Assembly: GCF_007744255.1 (NCBI RefSeq)
Contig: NZ_CP036267.1
Coordinates: forward strand, 2,793,500-2,857,499
From: Thalassoglobus polymorphus
GTDB taxonomy: Bacteria > Planctomycetota > Planctomycetia > Planctomycetales > Planctomycetaceae
Direction: 5' to 3'
Length of the DNA stretch: 64,000 nt
Positions 1 to 7,800 of this stretch are shown piece after piece. Each line of letters starts with the position of its first letter. Position 1 is the first letter of the stretch. A program made the translations under genes and the position numbers. Under the pieces are notes generated by a model, which ran no database searches, was not told the origin of the DNA, and saw only the letters and a list, made by a program, of their open reading frames with translations.

Positions 1-1231
1 TTTCTTGTGCAACCTGCTTTAAATCCTCAAGGGCTTGCGCAACTCGTTCTTCTTTCAGTGGGCGGCCTGCTCCTGCGTTGATGAGGATTGTTGCTCGAAC
101 CAGCGGGTCAAGCTGTTTGGTGTTCGCTGGATCTTCGAATAGCTGAAAGATTTCTTCAAAGTATTTTTCGGCTTCACCAACCTGCTTCCCATTGGGATGA
201 ATCAGATAGGCGACCGCCAAATTCGCTTTCACGAGAATCATCTCGTCCTCGATGCCCAGACGGTCTTTGAGTCGCAGGGCCTCACGGAAAGCTCCAACTG
301 CTTCGTACCAAAGATCGGGGTCAATCGCTCGCAGTTGCGAAGTTAAAGACTCTGGTCTGCGATAAAAACCACCAACCACGATGTGACCGATATCGAATGA
401 TCGGAGGTCGTCCTTGTCGAAAGCATCGGCGTATTGCATCAAGAGTGCATATCCGAGATTGGTCCAGCCTTCGTAGCATTCAGGAAACTCTTCGACGACT
501 CTGCGAAAACAGAATTCAGCATGAACGTAGTTTTCAGTTTCCAGAAAGAGCACTCCGTTATTGAAGGCGGTCATCGAACGCCATAATTCTAATTGTACTT
601 TATCCTGTTGCAGATAGGACGCTCGCGTATCCCAAGATGGATGCGACGCCTGCAGGCCCTCAAAAGAACAGTAGTCGTTCTTCCCCATCGCTTTTGCCAT
701 CCCTACAAGGGCTCGACGCACGCCACGATGTGAAAAGCCTGCTTTGAGTGCGACTTGCATTCCGAAGAAGTCGGCTTCAAGTTCTTGATCCCGATTGGCG
801 GCAGTGACCGCTGTTGAGATCTTGGTGCTACCGAATTTTTGATACCACTCCTGCCCTTCCTGCGAATGGAAGTAGACCAAATGACCGATTTCATGTCCGA
901 CCACGAATGCCAGAATTTCTGGATCATAGTCAGCGACTTTCTCGATTAATCCGACATACACTTTGATATTCGGTGTGAGCCCCTCGTCTGTTTGAGTCGG
1001 ATAGGCAATCGCCTGGACTTCGGGACTATCAATGATGTCGAGTTTGGGAGGCCAAACATCCCAACCGTCGGGGCGCTCGATGACCTCAATCAGTCGATCA
1101 AATGTTGATTGTGCAACTTCCCGATGTTTCTCCGTCACTTCTGCGTTCGCGTCCGCAGCGACGAAAATGATCGCCAGCGTCGCAAATGCGATTCGCAGCT
1201 TGTCCGATCGGGGCGTAACAAAGAGGTTCAT
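1..1231 (-). CDS. M48-family metallopeptidase with TPR tail (C-terminus outside window)
   Basis: Secreted zinc peptidase. The product starts with a signal peptide ending in an A-x-A site (ADANA|E). The M48 motif HEIGH is at residues 113-117, and a downstream ELEAD segment supplies the third zinc ligand, as in BepA/Oma1-type peptidases. From about residue 210 the chain becomes helical and TPR-like (WTNLGYALL and similar repeats). The frame is still open at base 2, so the C-terminus is missing. The ATG overlaps the stop of the upstream gene by one base (TAATG), implying translational coupling. M48-TPR proteins usually act in envelope protein quality control; the substrate here is unknown. Confidence 0.88.
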   Translation of the reverse strand, partial: MNLFVTPRSDKLRIAFATLAIIFVAADANAEVTEKHREVAQSTFDRLIEVIERPDGWDVWPPKLDIIDSPEVQAIAYPTQTDEGLTPNIKVYVGLIEKVADYDPEILAFVVGHEIGHLVYFHSQEGQEWYQKFGSTKISTAVTAANRDQELEADFFGMQVALKAGFSHRGVRRALVGMAKAMGKNDYCSFEGLQASHPSWDTRASYLQQDKVQLELWRSMTAFNNGVLFLETENYVHAEFCFRRVVEEFPECYEGWTNLGYALLMQYADAFDKDDLRSFDIGHIVVGGFYRRPESLTSQLRAIDPDLWYEAVGAFREALRLKDRLGIEDEMILVKANLAVAYLIHPNGKQVGEAEKYFEEIFQLFEDPANTKQLDPLVRATILINAGAGRPLKEERVAQALEDLKQVAQE

Positions 1232-1755
1232 TACTTAAGCCCTTCAGCATTTTTGTTCAGTTTCGACAGAGTCTCGCTCGTAATGCCATGCGAGCCTTCC
1301 AGGCTCAAAACCTCTTTCTTTGACGAACCGCTTTGAAGCTGAGACTCTCTGGTCGGGAGCCCCCCTTTCGACTCTCCCTGTTTAATTTTAATCCCGTCGA
1401 ATGCCGTCGACCAAAATTCTTCTCCAGCATGCCGATTGTTAGCCACTTTGTTTTTCAATGGCTGAAGCTGACCAACGCCAAGTTTTGCACTCTTTTGTCC
1501 TAACACATTTCGGAGCGCAAGAGACTTTTCTCCATCAGTGCTTTCGAGGCCTGCGGCGATTGCCGCATTCTTGTTCTGTTTGTCGGACCTCCCAGCCAGG
1601 CCGAGGTCGTTTGGCTGCATCGACTTTGTCGACGTCTCCGGTTGCAAAAATCGCTCTTTCACAAGCCCATTCGATTGAGACCACGCAGTTGAACTCAGCC
1701 CGGCGGCGACGCTAAATATCACGGTCAGTTGCAGCAAGTGTGGAGTTCGAATCAT
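1231..1755 (-). CDS. small secreted protein of unknown function
   Basis: A 174-residue protein with an N-terminal signal peptide: a hydrophobic core at about residues 8-24, then STAWSQ. The mature part is Lys/Gln/Ser/Gly-rich, looks poorly ordered, and has no Cys and no domain I recognise. AGGGA lies about 10 bases before the ATG. Its TAA shares a base with the ATG of the M48-TPR peptidase, so the two are almost certainly co-transcribed and translationally coupled. It could be a partner or substrate of the peptidase, but that rests only on position. Confidence 0.7.
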   Translation of the reverse strand: MIRTPHLLQLTVIFSVAAGLSSTAWSQSNGLVKERFLQPETSTKSMQPNDLGLAGRSDKQNKNAAIAAGLESTDGEKSLALRNVLGQKSAKLGVGQLQPLKNKVANNRHAGEEFWSTAFDGIKIKQGESKGGLPTRESQLQSGSSKKEVLSLEGSHGITSETLSKLNKNAEGLK

Positions 1756-1770
1756 TTGGATGTATTCCCT

Positions 1771-1867
1771 TTAGAGCATTATCAATACTTGTTGTGCCCG
1801 TGAAGGTCACTTTCATGACTTCATAGACTGCTCGCCACGAGGCAGAACGGTAAGACCAATATTGGAC
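1771..1867 (+). repeat. interspersed repeat, family 2 (diverged copy)
   Basis: This copy begins TTAGAGCA, contains GTGCCCGTGAA and CTCGCCACGAGGCAGAAC, and ends near CCAATATTGG. The same blocks, in the same order or reverse complement, occur at 54865-54967, 59643-59740 and 61983-62062. It lies just upstream of the small secreted-protein gene and may carry part of that operon's leader. The remaining DNA of this 336-bp gap (1756-2091) shows nothing I recognise. Confidence 0.6.
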
Positions 1868-2091
1868 CTGCCCTGGATGGAGCGGAATCGAATATCGTCG
1901 TTAGTGAACTGACGGATCTGCATCACATGCGTTTCAAATTTCATTCAGATTTTCCTGCTCCTGACAAAAATTTTACATTTGTTCGAGAGTTATGAGCCTC
2001 ACTCGATTTGTGCTTGAATCAAAAACCCTCTTAGGAGCTGAAGAATCATTTCACATTGAAGGTTGAAAAGTAAACATCTTGTATTCTTGAT

Positions 2092-4461
2092 CTATTTGGG
2101 ACGGATTACCACACTGATACTGGCTGTCGCCCACTCGTTTCGTGAAAAAATATTTCCGATCTCCTCAAGGGTCAGTGGAGCCGACAGTATCTCCTCTGAT
2201 GAGCGTTCAGGCGGTTGTTCCCTCTTGCGAACATTAAATCCTTTGGCGCGACCGAGTGATGGGAAGATCTCCTTGTTGAGCCGCTCGATAGTGATATCGC
2301 GCAGGGGAAGTGGTCGTTTGCAGACGATCGCCTTCACGATCGTGGGACCTGTTGGCGGTTGTGCAATGAACTCAAAATCCATCTGAGGTGTTGGGATTGT
2401 TACGGTTTGATTTTTTCTCATTCTAAACTGCCCGTGAAATGCATTGGGCATTAACAGAGTGAGCTCGCCAACCGAGTCGACCGAGATGAGAGTCAGAAAA
2501 CAGTCTTCGTTAGCCCTAACTCTGACTTCGAGGAGATCTCCGACTTCATAGGATTGGCGCTGATCGGCTGTCCATAATTGAACTTGCAGCTGTCCATCGC
2601 GATTCTCCGCATCAACGAGAGACACCCCTGTAGATCCCACAGTAGGGTTTGCTGCGGCCTGAACCGCATCGTTTTTTGCAAACTGCATCGTTTCTTCTGC
2701 GAAGTAGGGAAACGGCAGCGGCTTGGATGTACGAACTTCGGCGAGCCCCACAAGTCGTGCAATTCTGGCGAACTGAGAGAAGACACGCTGACGATCGAAG
2801 ATTCCCTGTTCAGAAACTCTCAACAACTGCCGTGTTTCGGTTTCGCGCGACATTCTTTCCCGAAATTCGTCTGGGTTCATTCCAAACTCTGCTGCGAGCC
2901 CTTCCGTATCAAGGTCTCTCTTGAATCGGTTGAACAGTTCACGAGCTGGCTCCGTCGCACCACGTTGCGGAATTCCAGATTCTTCCAATGCTCGAAGAAA
3001 GCGTTCTCGGTCATTCTCAATCAGTTGTTCGAATTCGGCATGCGGGGGATAAAGCTCTTTCACAAGTTCTCGTTCATCTGAAGTGAATCGAACGAAGTTT
3101 CCAGACACCTCCTCGCGAAGCACATCAAGTTGAGCCAGTCGCGGCGAGTACTTCTCCGGCTTCATTCCCTGAAAGTGACAGCTCAGACAGCTGATACCGT
3201 TGATGATTGCATCTCTCGGCATCGTTCCATCCTGCACAATTGAAGAGGGGGCAACATCGAGCCTCTGACCTTCAGCGTCGACAAGCATATACGCCTGATA
3301 ACCGTTGGGGAGATTGTAAATCGCCTCTCCGCCGTCATGCTTGAATTCATATTTGTTTGTAAGTCCAACACCCTTTGGGCCGAATGGGAAATCCATAAAA
3401 TTCGATTCACCATCATTGGAACCGTTGTCGTAACTCAAGTGGTAGCCACCTCCTCGAAATGGAATCCGTTCCAGCAAACGGTTGTAGTCTGAGACCTTTG
3501 ACTCAATCATTCCTGATCGGGCGACATTGCGATTGCGAATTTCCCGAAACCGTTCAATCCCTAGCGATTGCTCAAGCTGGGCTAACGTCGGGGGAATCTC
3601 AACCATTTCGTGATAGAGCGGCGGTTGAAGTGTTGCAAAGACAAACCAGTCAGCTCGTAGATATGGTAGCTCTGAAGAAGTCAGTTCATACACGACATTC
3701 CCTGTCCCCTCGCGAACTTCAATTGCAAACGGATAGTGCTGGGCAACACGATCCCATTTTTTCCGGTCCCAGCCAATGTGACGTAAGTCAAACCGAAAGA
3801 TCGTCCGAGCCGAATCAACAGCGACTAGCTTTTGAGCGGCAGTCGAAGTGTCGAGGCCTAAAACATCGGGCGACTGTGAAAGCGAGTTCAATGTTTTGAC
3901 GATCGCTGCCCGATAGATTTCCAGTTCGTCTTCGCTTACGTCGTTTCGATTATGAAGATTCGTCAGCGTAAGATAGCGTGCGTTCTCTAATTTTGTTCCT
4001 GAAAGTGTTTGCAGGTCGCTTGCCATCGCCTCCATCATTTCACGAAGCGAGATCATCTTACGCGGTTCAGCCTCCTGGCTTGAAGCATACTCATCACTCG
4101 CTCCTCCACGATGAATCCACTCGCGAAGAGTTGCCTTTTCAGCTTTCGTAAGCGGACCGTTCCAGGCAACGTCATCGTACTTGGGTTTTGGCATGCGGGC
4201 ATCGTCGCCCAGTAGCAAATCGTTGAGTAACTCCTCATCGGTTGGATCGAGATAGTACTCATAAAGTCCTTCGAGCTCGAGCAGATCGCCGACGCCAGAT
4301 GCCGCTTCATCACCCAGTTCGTCATGACAGACTGAGCATTTATTCTTCAGAATCCAGTGAACTTGTTGATCAAGTTGGTCGCCCGTGGGTTCCTGACAGC
4401 TTGCTTTGTTACTGCATGAAAAAAGCAAGACTGAAAAAATCAGGGTCAGTGCTCGAGTCAT
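2092..4461 (-). CDS. lipoprotein with two CxxCH haem motifs and a C-terminal DUF4384 domain
   Basis: A 789-residue protein. The start at 4461 gives a lipoprotein leader (lipobox LLFSC); an upstream in-frame ATG at 4515 adds 18 residues that do not look like a leader. A planctomycete cytochrome-c-like module has CSVCH at about residues 42-46 and a later ARMPKP Met. A second CLSCH lies near residues 424-428. The C-terminal part (SYEVGDLLEVRV, ECFLTLISV-like strands) matches DUF4384, a domain often found with caspase/CHAT-type proteins. It is divergent from the TPR-CHAT gene. An outer-membrane-attached redox or sensor role is inference. Confidence 0.82.
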   Translation of the reverse strand: MTRALTLIFSVLLFSCSNKASCQEPTGDQLDQQVHWILKNKCSVCHDELGDEAASGVGDLLELEGLYEYYLDPTDEELLNDLLLGDDARMPKPKYDDVAWNGPLTKAEKATLREWIHRGGASDEYASSQEAEPRKMISLREMMEAMASDLQTLSGTKLENARYLTLTNLHNRNDVSEDELEIYRAAIVKTLNSLSQSPDVLGLDTSTAAQKLVAVDSARTIFRFDLRHIGWDRKKWDRVAQHYPFAIEVREGTGNVVYELTSSELPYLRADWFVFATLQPPLYHEMVEIPPTLAQLEQSLGIERFREIRNRNVARSGMIESKVSDYNRLLERIPFRGGGYHLSYDNGSNDGESNFMDFPFGPKGVGLTNKYEFKHDGGEAIYNLPNGYQAYMLVDAEGQRLDVAPSSIVQDGTMPRDAIINGISCLSCHFQGMKPEKYSPRLAQLDVLREEVSGNFVRFTSDERELVKELYPPHAEFEQLIENDRERFLRALEESGIPQRGATEPARELFNRFKRDLDTEGLAAEFGMNPDEFRERMSRETETRQLLRVSEQGIFDRQRVFSQFARIARLVGLAEVRTSKPLPFPYFAEETMQFAKNDAVQAAANPTVGSTGVSLVDAENRDGQLQVQLWTADQRQSYEVGDLLEVRVRANEDCFLTLISVDSVGELTLLMPNAFHGQFRMRKNQTVTIPTPQMDFEFIAQPPTGPTIVKAIVCKRPLPLRDITIERLNKEIFPSLGRAKGFNVRKREQPPERSSEEILSAPLTLEEIGNIFSRNEWATASISVVIRPK

Positions 4462-4860
4462 CAAAGTGGTCCCGGATTCGATGGCTGTGTACTTGCGGCA
4501 GCGACAATTGTACAACGAACCTCACATTTTTGTAGTCAGGACCTGAAACCAAAGCGTTTTCATGTCGTCATCGAAGCTGATTGAATCGGTCCAATCTCCT
4601 TAAGAATCAATTCGGCCGCCATTGGGATGAAAGATTTCCCTGCCTATGAGAAAGACGAGATTTCGTTTTTTAATCAGGTCATTGCCACCGATCTGAAAAC
4701 TCGATAGCCAACGCCTTTTGACAGAGCGATCAATCAATTGAAATAACGTGGACTTCTTCAGTTCTTCATTTTGTGACGTGATCTACTCAACATACAATCT
4801 AAGAACATGCTATAGACATGATGATTTCCTGACAGTGCATAAACACGCCACGGCTTGACC
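4462..4860. other. divergent intergenic region, no gene seen
   Basis: About 400 bp separate the DUF4384 lipoprotein (leftward) from the TPR-CHAT gene (rightward). Both promoters must lie here. I see no copy of the dispersed repeats, no RNA gene and no convincing -35/-10 pair. Confidence 0.5.
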
Positions 4861-7800
4861 ATGAATCGAATCTTTTTAGTCGTCACCCTGCTCTTCTCCA
4901 TAAATCCAGCCACAGGTCTTGGACAGGCTGATTTTGAAGCGACGGCTGCACATTCTGATCTCAATCAGGCGCGAATTGAATTGAACCGAAAGGTCCAGGA
5001 GACCTGGAAGAACGGAAATGTTTCTGATGCGCTTGATATGGGTCTTCAACTGCTGGGGGTCGAGCAGAAGCTCTTCAACGGAAAAGAAGAAGAGAACATT
5101 CGAATCGCTGAGAGATATGTTCTCTTATGCAATTATGCCTTGGAACTCAATCAAGTGGAACGGGCGCGGCGGTTCTTGGACTCAGCAATTCGTCGATATC
5201 GCCAGAACGCCCCTGAGAAGAGTTGGCAGCAATCCGAAGCTGAACATCTCGAATTGGTCATCAACAAACTGCTCTCTCTTCCGCTGACAGACCGCCAGGA
5301 ACTCTTCGGTTCGGCTCGGGAACTTCAGTTGACGATGGAAGGAAATGACCCGAACCGTCAAGTCGAAGCTGCTGAGAACTACGCCCGCCTGAGTCGAGAA
5401 ATCTTCGGCGAAAGGGCCCCGTTGGCGATCATGGCGATGATGCATGTTCAATCCGCGCAACTGCGACTTGGGCGACTCGAGACAGTCGGAACTCAACTCG
5501 AGAGACTCCGCATTGAACTGCAACAGGTCGAGCATCCAGAACATCCGAACCACGCCGCTCTCATGTATTTACTCGCAGAGCACTCAGCATACCTGGGGAA
5601 GACCGAAATCAGCCTCGACTACGTCAATAAGTCAATCGAACATTTCAGGCAGTCCGGAGCCTCGTATCAGGGGACTTGTATTTCCGCAAAGGCGCTCAAA
5701 GGATATTTGCTCATCTCGACAGGACAGCACCACGATGCCCTTGCACCTCTCCGAGAAGCTTACTCGACAGGAAAACGCGAAGGATTGCTTCCAAGTCATA
5801 TACAGATCATCGCGGATCAATTTTGCATCGCACTCCAGAGGACTGCTCGTGCGGAATGGGAAGAGCAGAATTGGGAAAGAGCTGAGCAACTGGCAAAGGA
5901 ATCCTATGAAATTGCTTTAGAACAGTGGGGCGAAGAAAACTTTCGTACGATCGAGATTCGAATTGATCCGGTCATGACTGTTGACAGGCAATCATGGACA
6001 AAAGAACAGAAAGAAACGTATCAGCAAATTCAGTCACTGCACCAGCAAATGCAATCACTCATCCAAGCTGGCGAACAACAGCAAGCCGTTGAGATTGCGA
6101 AACAGCGATATGCCAAGCTCGCGGACCTCTTTGGCCGCAAGAACTCTGAAACGTTGCGGGCCCGATTTGATGTTCTGGACTTACTCACGGACCCCAAGAT
6201 TCTTGGCGAGCAGGACCATGCAATACTCGTCAGCCAGATCAACGAATTTCTGAGAGTGACAGGGAATGTCTTCGGAAAAACTCATCCCTTCTATGCGACC
6301 GCCTGTATGGACTTCGCTGAACACTTCGATTCAAGCAGTCCAGAAAGGTTCAAGTTGACGCGTGAATCTGTGACCGGTTTTCGAACTGCCTTCTCTGAGA
6401 ATTCAGATGAATACATTGAAGCATTGACAGTTCTTGGTTGTCTCTTAGCTAAACATCTGGACGAAGAAGCAATCGAACATTTGAGCAAGGCGATTGAACT
6501 CTGGGAATCACGCCCTAGTCGTGGATGCTATGCTCATTCCTTAGCAATCGCCTCGCTCGGAGGACTGTACTACAACCTCGATGATCCGTACGAAGCGAGG
6601 CACCTTTTGGCGAAAGCGGTGGACCTGTTTCGCAACAACCAGAACGACAACGTGAATTATGACCTTGCGGTCACACTCAACTATCTCGGAAATATCGCAG
6701 GTGTTTATGGTCGTTACTTCGATGGGATCAAATATTACGAAGAGGCGATTTCACTTTTTGAAAACAACTCCTCGAATCTGACAGCAGCGCGATTCGGAAA
6801 GTCTCTCAATGACTACACCGGAACTTATCAGTGGTGCCTGTACAACGCATCTGAGCATTACAGTGAGACTGGTGACTTTGAGAATGCTGAGCAAGTTCTC
6901 AAGAAATTGATCGCACGTTACCCCGACGAAAGTCCGATCGAATCTTATCGCAGCGCACTCTACTCGCTCACAATCGTCTACGCTCAACAGGACCGATATG
7001 ACGAGGCTACGAAACTATTGCAAAAAGTGTCACGAATTGTTGAAAAACATTTCGATGCCGATCCTCTTGTTCGAGGGAAATTCTTTCTGAAAAGTGGTCA
7101 CGCCGCATTGCTTGCTGATCGGAAACGTGAGGCACTCCAGCAACTCGATCTCGCATTGGTTGAGTATCAGAAGATTGACGATCTGAACAAAATTGATCGT
7201 GTCGAATGGGGGTACTTCGATAACGATCTTCTCTGGTTGAGGAAGTACTATGAACAATTGCATGCCTGGGATCGCGTCGCTGAAGTGCGAGAGTTTGCAC
7301 AGGACTCAGAAGCAATTCTCTACTCGGATGCTCCCGATGTTCTCAGAAGGCTCGAACAAGAACTCGAACTGGCCCGACGGATTGCAGCGCTCACAGGAGA
7401 GGACCTCGCAGCCTACGAACAACTCTTCAAAGACACCCAGACGTTGAAAGATCACAATAATGTGGGAATTGACCCGCAACTGCTTGGTCGTTCAGAAAGC
7501 ATTCTCAAGAAGTCTACCGAAACTCTGGGGCCGCTGAATCTTGCAATGATGAATTATGCAAAGGCAGCAGCTACGTACTTTGAGGAGCAGGAAAACTATC
7601 AGCAAGCGATCTCCATGAGCATTTTAGCTTACACTTGCGGGGCTTCTAAACTGGGGAGCGGGCATCCAGATTCGCTCACCTTTATGACTCGAAACTCACG
7701 TCTCATGCGAGCACTGGGACAGTATCAAGAGGCACTCAGTTTTTCTAAAAAAAGTGTCTTTGATACTGCGCAGTCCCGGGGCGACGAGGATATCGATACT

